A stretch of 64,000 bases of DNA from Liolophura sinensis. Taxonomy: Eukaryota; Mollusca; Polyplacophora; Chitonida; Chitonidae. The notes under the pieces were generated by a model. It made no database searches. It was not told the DNA's origin and saw only the letters and a list, made by a program, of their open reading frames with translations. Positions 35,001-50,000 of the stretch are shown here, in pieces. The position numbers and the translations under genes are program-made. The DNA is taken from NCBI RefSeq assembly GCF_032854445.1, contig NC_088307.1:14274017-14338016 (forward strand). The letters are read 5' to 3'. Within the stretch, counting starts at the first letter, position 1, and each line of letters starts with the position of its first letter.

Positions 35001-38000
35001 AGTGCTTGGCATTTTTGTATGTGTGAAAATCCCGTTCGTCTTTGTACGGAAGCGCTAAAATGCTATTATGTATTTTAGAGTACAAATGTGGAGCACGAAA
35101 ATTAATGCATTTGCGCATACTCCTGCATATTCGAAATGTTGCATGTATGTATATGTATGTATGCATGTATGCATGATTTGGGTTGCGTCGAACTTAACAA
35201 TTTTTCAGTCATATGACGACGAGGTGTCATTAGGTGTGTGCTATACATACTATGTCTTCTTGCAGCAAGACTAGTCCAGCCGCAAAAATATATATGTCGT
35301 ATTTTCACGTTTCGAAATGGTCTTATAACACAACCGATCACAAAAATACTAACTTCCGAAATAAGTGGCTAACAGCGATTGGCCCTTTGAATCAGATTTG
35401 TTAGAAAGCATGGCAACTACACACAAATATGCCTTATTTAGTTCTTTACGATTAAAGATACACGTGTAGCGATACTAAACACAAATTAAAACTTGCTTAC
35501 TGAAGCAGTGCCTGAATAATTATAACACGGCATTGCAGAATATTACACTTTACACGATTGTTGTTCAACATCACGTATATATTACTAATATCATCACAAT
35601 CCGGTACTGTGGTAAATAACGTCCACATAAAATAACGGCATACATAAAACAAACAATATGTATTAGAACTTCACGAAAAAAATCCACTGCACAAAAGATT
35701 ACATCGACTCTCAAGCAAATACCCTTCTTGATTTTGAGATGTTATATGTAACTCCACATCACAAACATGTAGAACGTGGGAAGGTCTGTCATGAACCTGT
35801 GGGTGGTTTTGGTTTCCCCCGGGCTTTGTCCAATTCCTTCCCACTAAAATGTTGACTACCCATATAAGTGAAATTTTGTGAAAGGACAATTAAAGAAATA
35901 AATAAATAACAAACATGTCATATGTAGATCCTCGAATTGCAAAGTTCGAGGCTGTATTCCCACGTCTCACACCTTAATAAGCTTCTTTTCCTTGTAACTT
36001 TCTGTCGCCTATTGCATGCCTTGTCCCTTTGCATTGTTTTGATGTTATTGTGTGTTAAATGTGATGACAACACTGCATTTTGAGTAATTCTAGACCAGTG
36101 ACGCCTAATGAATTAACAGTACTAAATTTGTTTTACCTAATTCTACCGTGGCTCTAGAGGCGTGTAGTTTGCTACTATTTAAACATTTACGTGAACCATT
36201 ACAATAAAACTCTAAATGAGGTTAATGGACAAGAGACCGTATTTCACCGGTCACGTGTGACCATTTGCGAGATATTACGCTGTCGTCGCTGCTCTGGTTT
36301 TACTCTCTATGCTGTACGTCTTTAATTATAATGTATGTGCGTTATAGCCGATGGCAAAATACGTTGGTTAATCTGTTAAGTGAAAAAAATAAGATTGTTG
36401 ATTATTGCCTGCTATCTATGTATTACAACAGAGAGTGTGTGTCTATACACTTTTATGACTGCGGCAATATATGCACACCATAAAAGCACACTGTATCATG
36501 AACTAGGGTTTGCCAAATTGTCTGATCTCTTTAAATGTTACATTTGAACACGCATTGTAAAACCATCAGTGTGTAAATTGCTAGCCCTCAACTCGCCCGT
36601 CCACAGGATGTGGTGTACAATGTATACCACCGTTCTCTAAGTGATGTTATCATCCACATGACGTATTATGACTTTCCTGTTGTAATTCCAGTGTTAAAAC
36701 GCCGTGTCACACACATCATACAAAGTCGAAAATGTCAAAACAGAAACTGTTTAACAGACAGGAAATACGTTTTTATTTTTCTACCCTTACGTATTTGTCT
36801 AGTAGTGCACTTTATACACATCTGTCTGCATGGGGCAAGGACGTGACAACTGTTTGCACGATCAACATGCGGTCCGGCTTTCATGTAACCGTTATCTGCG
36901 GACATGATCTTAGGCAGAAGTAGGCACGATCTTCAAAATGAAATAAATATCAGATCTGAGAAGAGCCGCTGTCAGAGTGTCTTTGAAGTGCACTGAATAT
37001 ATAAGTTTTTCAGCCAAATCAAGCTATCTTCCTCAGGGTTGTCTTGATAAGCGAGACTATTCTGCCCCCCCCCCCCCCCCCCGGCCTCCTCCCCATGCAG
37101 GTACGCGTGGGTGAGAGATGATACACGCCCCTAATTGTGATGATATCGGCAGACTGTCTTGTTTTTGAGAAAGTCGATTTAACACTGACAGGATGTCAGT
37201 TAATGCTATTTTCTAAACATCTTCTTTGTGATACAATATATGCGTTAAGTTTCATGCATGTTGCTTATGCATATAGTAAACATTCACTTAATAGCTACAC
37301 ACCATTGTATGATATCATGATAGCTGAGGGAGTGTAACTCTTTATAGTCAATGAAAAATTGACTCTACTACGTGTAAAGTCCGGCCCGTTTATGACCGAC
37401 CACCCGAGGGTTCAGTCAAGCCGTTAACGATCTGTTACGAACAGGTTGGACACGTGCGGTTTTTGTAAGTGATTTGAGAAGTGTGAATGTGAGGTATGAT
37501 TGATGTCATCTGCATGACCCCTAGCGTGACTTCTACGACTTAGCGGAGCAGAAAATTGGTCTACCTGAGAGGAATAGCGAATTTGATCAGAACTTGCCAT
37601 AAGTGATTTAGTGTAAACCTCGGGTAAGCAATCGCTAACAGTTTAACCGTTTGTAAACACTTCATCAATTTCTGGTGACGTAGAACTTTACTGGCTTCAA
37701 ATAAATTACAGTATATTAAGTTATAATTTCGCTAAATATTACCCCTATGCCAACAACAAGTTACGGATAAGAAAGTGACAGAATTTTGTATACTGCACAT
37801 TTTCTTTTTACCTAATTTTCTTAAGCAGTTGTGCCAGGAACGTGTAACAGGCTAGTGATTGAGCACTTGCATGAAAACTTAAAATGAAACCCTAACTAAG
37901 GTAAATCGACGAGTGACCGTGTTTCACAGGTTACGCGTGACTGTTTGCCAGTTGTCACACTATCGTCACTGCTCTGTCCTCTTACTGCCCTTTATACTAT

Positions 38001-41000
38001 ATAAGAAAACCAATCTACTTTTGATTGCAAGAGGGAAAATTATTTCATTGGAGAGTAGTAAATGTTTTAAATCAGTTGTTTTAATAGTTAGTGGATCATT
38101 TTATAAACACTCATAACTATGGTTAAATACTTGACTGCTGTATTTATTGATTGATTTAATAGTCAGCTGACTATCCGAAGTGGTAATTGGTCAATTTTCT
38201 CTTAGTCCTCTTTATTGTTACTTGTTTGACGTAGCAACCTTGAATTTGATAGATATCGCAGTCTATCCGTTATTCTTCGGGTGTCACGTCTCTTTCGTGA
38301 GGAATCACGTCTAATTCGACATACCTTCAGCCATGGCATGGCTGTGTCGGGCAACAAGACAGTGTGGGGCAATCCAGTGTGCTACCTAATTGTAACAGCA
38401 CGTGTTATTCACCAGATAAGACAGGTAATAACACCTGTCCCTTCAGGTGTACATCTTTATACCATGGTTACAGAATTTTGATCACCCGTATACTCTTAGG
38501 TATGGGTTTTCACCTGGGATTTAACTGGGGCCATCTGAGTGTGAGGCCGATGCTCCATTGGTTTGGAAAATGAACTGAAGTGAATCCCAATCAACTGGAA
38601 GACAGCTTGCAAAGGTCGTTCACCGTTGTGAGAAGTCGCCGTTAGATGTACATACGTGGCTAGACTAGAGGGAGTTCTGGACCAGTAAACATGCATTAGT
38701 CGTCCACAGATGACCTCTTTGAAAATCTTTGGTATTGACAAATATGAGAAACGAGTGCGAAAATAGATCCCTATCGGTAAGGTGACACCGTATCATTCAC
38801 ATGTGATGAGAGATACATAATGACAAAAATCAGCATGTTAGGTGCATCACAAAGCTCACTTGGAATACGTCAAGGGGGTGATGTTACCTCCCTGACATGT
38901 TCAATTAAAACGTTTCCAACCACATGGGGAAACAGATTAGCTACAGAGCCTGAGAACAAACACGTACAAAGACATCTTAAAGCCAGGGCTGATTACAATA
39001 ACAAAAGCAAAAACAAAAGCATAAATTTAAATTTCTGACCACAGACAAAAGTGTGAAGATTTAACCTTTATGATGACTTCGTACCACTGGGAACATATAT
39101 GCAGATGTTAGGTGACACCTGTACAGTTTGTCAATGTGTACGAACATCTCTCGCTCAATCTTAACTCCTGTTTCCTCTATGTACATAAATTTGGTCTTTC
39201 TGTACCCAGATATCAGTTTAAACAAGATGTCTCTCTGGACCTATTTCTCTGCGCCTGTCTCTCTGCGCCTATGTGTGAGTTTTAAGTTAGATATCCATTT
39301 ATACCCGGATGGGAAGTTAAAACCCAGACTGAGGAGAAATTAACTAGAGACCGGCTTTCACCGTGTACGTGAGAACATTCGATTTACTTTCTGTGCTAAT
39401 GCATTTTGCATTAAACCTCACGTGCCCATGCATGCCAACCTGCATATGAGTTCAAACTCAAATATCTATCTGCATCTAAATCATAACCATGTATGCATGT
39501 GGGGAATTCGATTTGCATGAGTTTATGTTAAGCCTATAAACTGCCCGGACTTTTCACAGTCGTTGTCTCTGTGTGCATCTCCACTAAGTATGTGTCACCA
39601 TCAGTTATGAGGTTAACTCGCTTTTCTTCGAGACGAGTTAAGAACAATGTGTTGCCGTTTAACCATGTCGCAGCTGCAAATCGCTCGATGAAGTCTGGTA
39701 TCGTTTGACAGGGAGCACAGTTTAACGTCTCATAAAGCAGTCGTATATTACATTGGCAGTTTGCGGAACAAATAACCCTACTGCGGAAAACCATCCACGG
39801 CGGAGCACACTTTCACCGTTGAGTATATTGCTGAGTCAGAAGTGATGCCATGTTTAGCTAAATTGTTGTATATTTCACAGCAAGCGAAATCCATATTGGG
39901 AAAGACTGTCGACAAGTATGCTTCACAATAAAGGTCAGGGTGGTGGCCAGGTGAAAAATGAACTTTTATGACCAGCAAACGGGTTGAAGAACAGCGCATT
40001 TGTTCACTGTACATCAAATCAGGGAAAGGTGAAACGACGTGGTACTCGCCATGCCAATATAAACCTGTTAAACAAAGCTGGATTGCTATATGCGCACTGT
40101 TATCATAAAGTATATGTAGAAGAGATGGCAAAATGAGTTTCACCAAAGCTGGTCACCCAAAATAAACCCGTAAAATAAGACCACATGCCTTGTATTGCAG
40201 CCCCAAGTCCAAATACATACATCACGGCTTAAAAAGTATTAGACAAAAAGTAATAAGCATGACACGTGGCAGTGAATATGTCATGGTTGTAAAACCTGAA
40301 AATCCCGGATAAAACCCTCGTGAACTATGCTTTGAAGTTCAAATTACTGTTGAGATCAGCTGAATAACCAAACGCCGCTGGTACAGAAACAGAGCTGGTA
40401 AGACGAGCTTTGTCTGTTGTGTTGCATATACTACGGCCTTTCCATGTATATGCCAAACGACAACGTTTCCTTGATATGCAATTAGTTGTCCCAAAGCACC
40501 AGACAATGACCGTCTCTCCTGTCAGAGGTAATTCCAAGTCAATACTCCATGTCAAATGAGCGGAGAGCAAGAGAGCCGAGCAACATACAATAATTAGAGC
40601 TTTGCGCAACTTTTATCGCAAAGTTTACACAAGGCCCAGACACAAGGGCTGGTGATTAAATCTTTAATGAAGGAACTTTTTAACCTTGAAACCGACATTG
40701 TTCCCGCTGACAAGTTTGCTCTATGCCGCTTACAGTACTGTGTTTTTCCTTATCCTGGAGCTTTAGTAAATTTGTAAATACTGTAAACCTATTGCAAATA
40801 AAATAATGTAGTGAGTGAGTGCCGGGGGGGGGGAGTGAACGTCGTACACACGTGAAATAATGTAAAACTTTCAGTAAATAAAATAACACAAAACCTTCCG
40901 TATATAAAAAAATGTTAATTTATTTATTTGATTTATTTTACTTGTACGACGGCGGCCAACATTTTGATCGGAGGAAACCGGGCAAAGCCCGGCGAAACCC

Positions 41001-44000
41001 ACGACTATCCGCGGTATTGGGAAGACCTTCCCACATACGGCCAACAGGAAGCAAGAACGAGCTGCACTCACAACAAAACTCTGCTCTATTGATGGGGGGC
41101 TTCCGGGCCATTTGCGTCGCGCGGGTGTCCTACCTCCCTCGGCCACGGAGGCCCCAAAATAATGTAAAACCGTTAGTAAATAATATGGTGACATTAAATG
41201 GAAATTTAATTCGACCTTGTAATGCTTAATCAAATGCATTTTTGTGATCATAATGACAGCATTTTGACATCGCACAAACCATCGCCCGCCGTATGACACT
41301 TCTTTTATTTCAAATTTGTGCGCCTTTCTGGGATTTCTAGGAAATAAAAATATTTGACGTCATGGAGGTTTTACTCCGTTTATGGGAAAATTTATTCGGC
41401 GGTGGACAGATGTGTTGGTTGGAGAAATCACCGCCCTTCGATAGGGACACCTGATAAACCCCCTCACGTAAGCCCGCAACGGCAATAACAGGAGATGGGA
41501 ATCTAAACAGAAGTTCGGTAGAGTTTCAGGTCTTGGGGAATGTCACCATAGATACCATCTCAACTAACTGAGGGCTCTCTGGATTAAAACAATGCAGCGC
41601 ATTTTCCTGGGAAATATTTCATTGTAAACTTGTCATTGTGAGGCAGATTTTGATATTTATGGCCTAACTTCATAACTATGTAGGTTAGTCGTTTTTATAA
41701 ACAAGAATTTGTCATACATACGCGTTTATATATCACAATTTCAACCTACTTGTTTAAGGTTAATTAACCCACATACTTTCTCTTCGTGGGACATTTATAC
41801 TTCTGTATGTTCGTTTTATGTCACTGGTTTGAAAAGTGACTAAAGTGTGCTAGTAACTAAACGTAATGTTTTTGCAGAATAAATTCAGAATTTAATCCGT
41901 AAGTAAGTTTGTCATATTATTATGATCAATTTTCATCCTTTAAATGTCACTTAAGCATGTCATGAAAATAATATATGCTTGCGATTCTCACTAAATTTCT
42001 GACTGGATACAACAATCGCAATGTATTACAGAGGGTCTTCCAGAAAGCCCGTACTTTGCGAGACGTATAGAAGAGTGTGCAAGTCAATGTGACCCATACC
42101 TGGAATAAGTTAGTGTAGGTGCACAGAAAGCCGATGCAATGACGCATATGTCAACAGTGGCAACCAGTTCACTTTTCCCACTTCATGCTGCATGTGCAAG
42201 GAATCTAATGTAACAACAGTGAACTGAACGCGCCGCCCACACACTGGCTAACGCCTAAGTAAGTATATTCAATGACTACCAGAAGAGATGCGTTTTATGT
42301 TACTTTATACAGACCTCATACATGCAACTGTAATTTTATTGACATCCACAGCCTGCAGTCTACATTCATGGAAGACACATCTCGCTCAGTATAACCACAT
42401 GCAGTTATTTTATTGACATTCTTTACTCCTTATTCAACGCAGCTTGTCGAGAATAGTTTAATCTATCGTCTTGCGTACAGCACAGGTTGCATTTTACGGA
42501 CAGCAAGTAATAAAAGCTAATGTCAAACACACAATGTATGACTAAACCTGGCAGTCAATCAAACAATACATAGCACTGTGCCTTAAGGCGATTCTGCATG
42601 GATTATACTCTGTGTAATAGGCTTACCTCCGAACGAGAGAACGTGCTGGGCTCTAATATCAAATTACTCATGTCATTTTACTGGAATTGTTCCGTGAACA
42701 AAACCGGAGGCCCCTGGAAAAATTATGGACTGAGTTCACTTATAGTTTTCTACGAGCAATCAGCCAACGTTGCGCGTTTCCATTTATAGCATTCTTTCTT
42801 GCATCAAAGTCATGCTATGAGAGTTGAAAGTTAAGCCGTTCAACGCTACTCAACGTATAATCTAATCATTCCGGTCCCACCAAAAGCAGCAGCCATCATG
42901 CTGGCCCAAAGACGTTTCAAGGGGTAATTGTGGTTGTCTGAGAACACAGACAGTTGTCCAGTTAAGGGCATTTCTCTGTTTATTGCACAATTCGCCTTGC
43001 ATTTTCGTTACCGTGGCAACCATCTGGGCAGTATCGCTCATGGACAGCTCGTCTGATGACGCTCCAGATGTAGACAGCCGATGCAGATGCAACAGCCGCG
43101 GGGCACTCAGTGTGTAACTGATGGTGGGGAATGCATACAAGACAACACTTGTGACTTCCGGCTGCTACATCCGATGGTAAAAGCCCATGTCCACTGCGAG
43201 CTCTTCCTATACCTTATAACACGCCATGACTCAATTTTTTCAGTACCAGATTCCTATACCCAATATATTCACATTGGAACATATGCTATCAAAGACTGGC
43301 GTTTGGGTTTGACATCAACATGGGTTTGGTTTTCCTGTGATCAATTTTAGCTTTGACATGCTCTCCAAGTGCAATGCTAGAAGATATAGCTCGAATAAAT
43401 AATTAGCGAAAGTACATGATCGTGGATCGTCCACTGGGAAAACACAGCGATATATCAAGATTGGAGCAGGTGAAAGGAAGGCACAGGCAATTATTGGCAA
43501 TATAATAAGAACAATGGCAATCCCAAAGCAATGAAGGAACTGCACGATATAGCTTACAAGTGGTGTAACGTAATTTACAAAAACAAAGTGATTTCCTCCT
43601 TACGTAATTTAAAATAATGTTGTTTCTGTAATCTGTCTCAATTTGTGCAAAGATGATTATGGATATTTATATGAATGAGGAGTTACAGTCTGTAATAATT
43701 CAGATAATATTAAAAAAAATTACAATGGTGATGTTGAGCATCTGTATCAGTTAAGCATCCCGATCTCTACTGTTCAAATTTAGACATGGAACCTTAAGTG
43801 CCATCAGTGAGGTATAAGTCGATCCATTCTCATACATGGTATCACGTCATTTGGCCTACCTTATGCATCAATATACTTAGTTTCCTTTATGCCACCAACT
43901 AACAACATTAGGACGGCGTAACACTTCAATGAAATAAATAAATAAACAACAATACGGACAAATAATACATCATGTAAAACGGAATATGTTTAACCAGGAT

Positions 44001-47000
44001 AATTTACACGATAAGGGTATTCATACAGGCACTAATGTGACATGTTTACATTCTTATCTGTTTAGGACTGTTCTTCACAACACGGTGGCAGAGTTAATGT
44101 TTTTTACGACATTCGTGTTTTCGCATAAGACCTAAACGCATGCATGCACATCAAATATCGACAGCGCAGGCTACAGGGATGGGTGTGGCGTGTGAGTAAA
44201 CTATCTGAAATCGACGATAGATTAGAGAGAAATAATGATGTAAATCTATGTAAACGAGCTAGCTAAACATATGTTTTATGTGCCTATGTATGACGTGCTG
44301 TATTGGTTTCGTGCGCTATATCTCTATCGATGGCACGCTAAATGCATAACGCTGTGGCATGGGTCAGTGACCACGGCTCACCCGGCGAAATAACAGGTAA
44401 ATCAGCTGCTGACACGGGCCACTGCGTACCCGAGACTTTAGTTGACATAACCGATGTATTCCAGAAAAGTCCAGAAAGATCAAACGAAAATAAACTTCCG
44501 AGTCGAGTCAATTATTCCATACCCCTTTCCACCAGCAATAGGAATATTTTTGTTTCGTTTAAGCTGTACTATTTCGACAATTCGTTTTCCTAACCGGTGA
44601 CTAAATAGAGCTGAATGTGGCAGTTAGCAGAATAGAAACGCAGGCCGATAAAAATGACAATGGGATGAATAACAGTTGAACAATAACTCTGAGAAGCATC
44701 TGGTATAGTCTCCTGTATTTTCTACGAACCTTTTAAATATACAGCGGACAAAAACGAGCAGAAATACTCTGAATAACAATTAATAATGTGAAGATGTGTT
44801 AACTAAATCAGGGGTTAACTAAATATTGTCTATCTGTAAAATAATAGACTATTTCATCAGCAAACTGGCACATGCACAGGCTAACGCTACGTTTGGGCTT
44901 CCATACATTTGCATGGACTGAACGGAGCTCACAGGGTGTAAAAACAAATAAAGCAATGCAGTGTTATATGTATGCCATTAATGCAAGTGGACACTTTTTT
45001 GTCTTTTGTCTGTTCCGAACAGAAATTACGCAAAAACAGGTAGACATATTTATTTAGCCGGGTTGGTTAATCGATAAATCAGTGTAGTTTGTGTTGAGGA
45101 ATTTTTCTGACTAATGGCAATGTTAGCGTCTCTGATCCTCAGAGGCACAGCGCGAGGTCCCGTATGGAACCATGCATTGGTTCCAGGGCGCGCATTTTAG
45201 CCCGACGTCAGAGAGCTGCCAGCCGGCGGGAAAGTCTGTCTGGGAGCGTTTAGCGAAAAGGCAAGAGGATGCAAATGAGAGGGATCGATTGTTTACTATC
45301 CCAGGGGGGAAATGCAATTCCATCGATTCAAAGGCACAGATATCTAATTAGTGATCTGTAAACCGGCTTCACTTTCACACCGCCCTAGTTACCTCGTAAT
45401 GGTGTCCAGGCGCTAGAATTACACCACCGTAAGGGTGCAAAGCAACAACAACAGTTTTCTTCAATGGCTGCTTTAGAGAATCGATGAAACAGGGTCAGTT
45501 GACACATTCCCCTAAGCCAGAATGTCACTCTGAACGTTCATGCCAGTGCATATACTATAAGGCATTCAGCACATTTGTTGGCACCAAAATTTGCCCCAGT
45601 TCAATTATAAAAGCCTGATGCCTTCATTAAGCATATCACGGCATCTCGATTTCGAGTAAGTGCATTCCCAATATCAGCATACCGGCGCGATTGTCTGACT
45701 TGAGATAATCAGATAGGTGAAACAAGTTAAAACTGGAAAGGGTGGGGGTGGGGGCGGGGTGGGGGGGGGGGGGGTGGGGGAAGAGAATTATGGGAATTGG
45801 GCAATACTGGTAATGTATATATCTTTTGCGTGTCCTGGACACTTGCATATTACACACAAGTATTTGCTATGATTTAAAGCATATGCTTTAAATGTTTGAG
45901 ACGCTAATTGCGCTCAGTTTTCATCAAAACATGTAAAATAATCTTCAACTCACATCTGTCTACAGAGTTCACAACGTAAGCATACGCAACGTATTTCTTC
46001 ACTAATACTTGAGGTTGTTAAAAAAATTAGAAACAAAAGTTAGAGAATCATGCGCCACATTGACCAGTATGAACACTTGTTAGCGGATCATTCAAACATT
46101 TCCTGTCATCGATGGAAGATTGGGTAACATCAGCTGGCCTAGTTTATGGCTGATTTATAACAGGCTAAGAATCGTCAAATATTTTATACTGTATGGTTTA
46201 AGGATTGGTCGTTGTCCGGGGCAGGACTCTGATTGTGGTGGCAGACCTGTAGGCCGGTGAACAGCAGGACAACTGCCGCCCAGAAAGTGAAATATGTGAC
46301 ATTGTGTGTACTTAATACCTATCCCCAGCTGAACTTGAGGCAATACCTGCATAGAGAGGCCAAACCCGTTTAACAGCCCGACCTACAACTCGTCCTCAAT
46401 GCAATTGTAAATTTTGGGCTACCGTAAACGCCTTAAATATCTCGGTCAGTCGCTTACATTTTAGGCTGAGCGACACACGCACTCTACAGGATGATATCGT
46501 TTGTTTGCAAGGCCCGTGCTAAATGTTTTACATTGTGAAATTCCTCAATGAGAAATGCTACGTATATACTAATTTATGAAGTCTTTGATACAGTGGAATT
46601 TGAAGAATGTAAACCAAATTCAGCCTCTATTTATTTGCTTATCTGCATCATAACCTGTTGAGCGACTACTTGATTTGGCCAGCTATGGAGCAGACCAGTT
46701 TCTGTAGAAAGCTCAAGGAAGAGTTATTTGGCTGCAGGGCTTATGGATGTATACAAATGGGCGTGTGGAAAACAAGCCCACTTAGACAATTGTATGTACA
46801 ACCGCTTATTGTGCAAACAGCAGCTTTCGTGAGTTAATTGAAAAGATGTCAGCTATATGGCTCAGCATGAATATGTGGATTAGGTGAGTGAGTGTGTGAG
46901 TGCTTGGGGGTTTAACGTCGCACTCAACAATTTTTCAGTCATATGACGACGAAGGAATCCTTAGGGTGCATGTACGTGTAATGTGCCTCCTTGTTGCAGG

Positions 47001-50000
47001 ACGGATTTCCACCGCTCTTTTATCTAGTGCTGCTTCACTGAGACGACTTACCGAAGGCAAGTTAGCCGCCCCGCCCAAGCCATTATACTCATACGGGTCA
47101 ACCAGTCATTGAACTATCCCCTTCATGCTGAACGCCAAGCGAGGAAGTTACAACTTCCACTTTTAAAGTCTTAGGTGTGACTCGATCAAGGATTGATCCT
47201 GGATCTACCGGTCCCAATGTGGATTAAGGAAATTGAAACAAGATCTACTTTTAAGAACGGTCACATTGTTAACACAACAGCACATTGTAAATAAAGTTCA
47301 CGAGTTCCTAGCAGTTAACTGACATTTGCGGCGAGTTCTTAAATTGAAAAGAACTACAGTACTCGTAATACTTCACAAATGCGACCCCAACTAGACCCCA
47401 AAGCTAAATTATACCCCGATGTTTATGTCGTAAGTCATGTGATACTCACTGCAAGCGAAGATCATGGTTTATTTCCTGGAGATTTCGAACTTCGATTTCA
47501 AGCCGGGATTTCTCCTTTGCAGTGTCATCCAGAACTTCGCGTACCTCCTTCAGTTCAGTCTCGTACATTGACTTGATGGCAGCCGTTTCTTTGCCCCATT
47601 TGCTTTTGAGATCTTCCAGTTCCGCGGCCAATTTCTTATTCTGAGCCTCCAAGAATCGTACTTTTTCGATGTAGTTCGCTAACCTCTCGTTGAGGTCCTG
47701 CATATCTTTCTTTTCCTTCGCCCGGTGTTCTTTGACGTTGGTGACATTACTGGATGACAGTTTGGCGTAGGAGCCATCTTGCATGGCAAGCGGGGGTGCA
47801 GCACCGAGCCCATAGCTGTAAGTGGCCTGGTAGGAGTAGCCACTGGCCGGTCGCCCCACGGAGATGCTGGGCGTGAAGGAAGACCGGGACTTAACGGTGG
47901 AGGAAGACGTAGACCTGGGGCCTACGGAAGACTTGTACTTGATGGGGTCGTCATTCGAGTAGTTGGAAGACGAGGGTCGTAATGACCGTTCGTTTCTCCG
48001 TAATTGCCGACTGCGACATGGTTAAGTTCAACAACAACAACGACGCTTCGCGAAGAAATTAACCCTCCAGTCTGTATATCTGTTATCTCGTCTTGCACTG
48101 AATAATTAGTTTGGCTTATTTAGCTGCCTAACGAGGCTGTAAAATGCACGCCCGGTTGCTCTCTATAGCGATCAAGACGCCGGACCCAGCCCTGTCGAAA
48201 TGCCCACCTGACAATCTCTACCTCTCAAACTAGACTGGTCGAGCCACGTAAAAACTCTCCCCTGACAGGAATGTGGAGTAAAGATAAGTTGGAGCACTTT
48301 CTATCGAACGATCTGACAGCCGACAGTCTATAGTGAAAACTCTTTTACCTGCTTATGAGTTATAGGGGAACTTCACATTACCAAGTCCGCGTTGATTGGT
48401 TGATAGGGTCACGTGACTACAGGACCGCTCCGTCTAACAAACCTGTTGTAATGTCGAGCTATTATTGTACGCAGAGTAAAATCACCAGGTCGTGAAGAGA
48501 GCGAGGTCACGCTTTCAGCCCGACGGCCAGTTTTTTCGGCCTAGTTGCAAATGAAACCACCTCGTAAATACTTGAGAAGTGCGGAGAGAGCTGCGGGTGT
48601 TTATCATCAACAGGTACACCTGTAATTAGCCCTTTGACATATCACCCGGATACCTATACAGCCCCACGCACTTTCAGTGTCTATATGAACATGCTTCAAC
48701 TCGATGTCTCGCAGTGAACTTTCAAGCTGCTGAAAAGACTCATTATTATTTACCTTGGAGAACCTCGATCCATTCATGGCTCTGCATGTGCTTGTTATTC
48801 AATACCTAAAACTTATCTGCCCTTGGGTGAACATGTACCTGATATCAGAAGGGTTAAGCGTTGGAGAAATAATAGCGATATTTAACATCAATTTCACCTT
48901 GAAATTAACTAGTATAAGATGATAAATATTTCATAATTAACAGGTTTACAGGTTAATTACCCAAGAAAATCACATGAGAAGTAGAAAAGAAGGCAATCAA
49001 CTGCAAATCGGGATATTATTTGCTGACTAAAAATGTGAAAACTTTAGAAAATAACAGATAATTGCCACTAACTCAATTGTACACTAAAACTGAAGTCAGT
49101 CTGTGATATTGAAGTCAGTCTGCGATATTGAAGTCAGTCTGTGATATTGAAGTCAGTCTGTGATATTTCTACAGTCTTATATTAATACTCAGCAAATGTA
49201 GCAGGACATGTTTATTCAGGATTTATCTTTAAAAAGACGTTTGACGCTTTTATGGCAACTTAATAACACATAGCTAACGATATACCCATAAGCTGGTTGA
49301 TTTTAACAATTTTCTGAAACCCATTTTATCACATAACATTACTTTTTATGCAGCAGGCCTGTGGCATTTCCTGATATAGAAATCCGTGGATGAATTTATA
49401 AGCATATTTACGAAAACATTACATAAAACGTTTTTGTAAAGTTGATGTTTTCTGTCGTATTACTATACAATACATTCACACGGGGTAAAACACCAATCAA
49501 ATAAATAAACAATACATTCACGGATTAATACATTTGTTTCCACTGGATTATCAGTATTTATAATAACTCATCAGGCGTGTTACAGAAAAAACTATGATGC
49601 ATTAAAATTGGAGGCCTACGTATTTCAATGTCTTTAACACACATATATTTAGGATTACATTAGACATTTAGTGCACTTTTTTATGTCACTGGCATGCGTT
49701 TTAGTCAGCCATGCGATTACGCCCTGAGTACTTATCTCGCCTACTCTGTGATAAAAGAGATTGGGTGTTTAAAACCCAGATTATCACAATTCTAACTTTT
49801 GGCAACCTGTACAATTGGCAGACATTCAAAGGTCAAACATGATTAAGTTCACTGAAGCAAAGGCGAATTGCAAAACACTGAATGTTAAGCGTGGATGTTG
49901 AATAATTGCTCGACACGTGACCTTTCTTGTCAATGACGAATCGTGATACAATGTTATAATGATCAGCACAGCATTTTGGCCTGGCATCAGCTCCATTTGT

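Larger units (their letters stand above)
29189..47449 (-). other. 18-kb intron 1 (from the 48-kb first exon)
   Basis: No exon found. It contains SINE family 1 copies (29400, 35780, 40918 and a tail at 43905), family 2 copies (35165, 46884), family 3 copies (29262, 31868, 36079, 37815), a 51-52 bp tandem repeat (32995-33372), a C18 run (37065-37082) and a G-rich tract (45740-45780). Such long first introns commonly carry enhancers, but I can name none. Confidence 0.6.

Noticed and set aside
39534-40146. Two adjacent minus-strand frames (86 and 122 codons)
   Set aside because: No domain recognised and no splice or phase evidence; they overlap in different frames and do not look like one gene.
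45123-45323. 66-codon frame on the minus strand
   Set aside because: No homology recognised and no exon-like borders; kept only as a possible regulatory patch.
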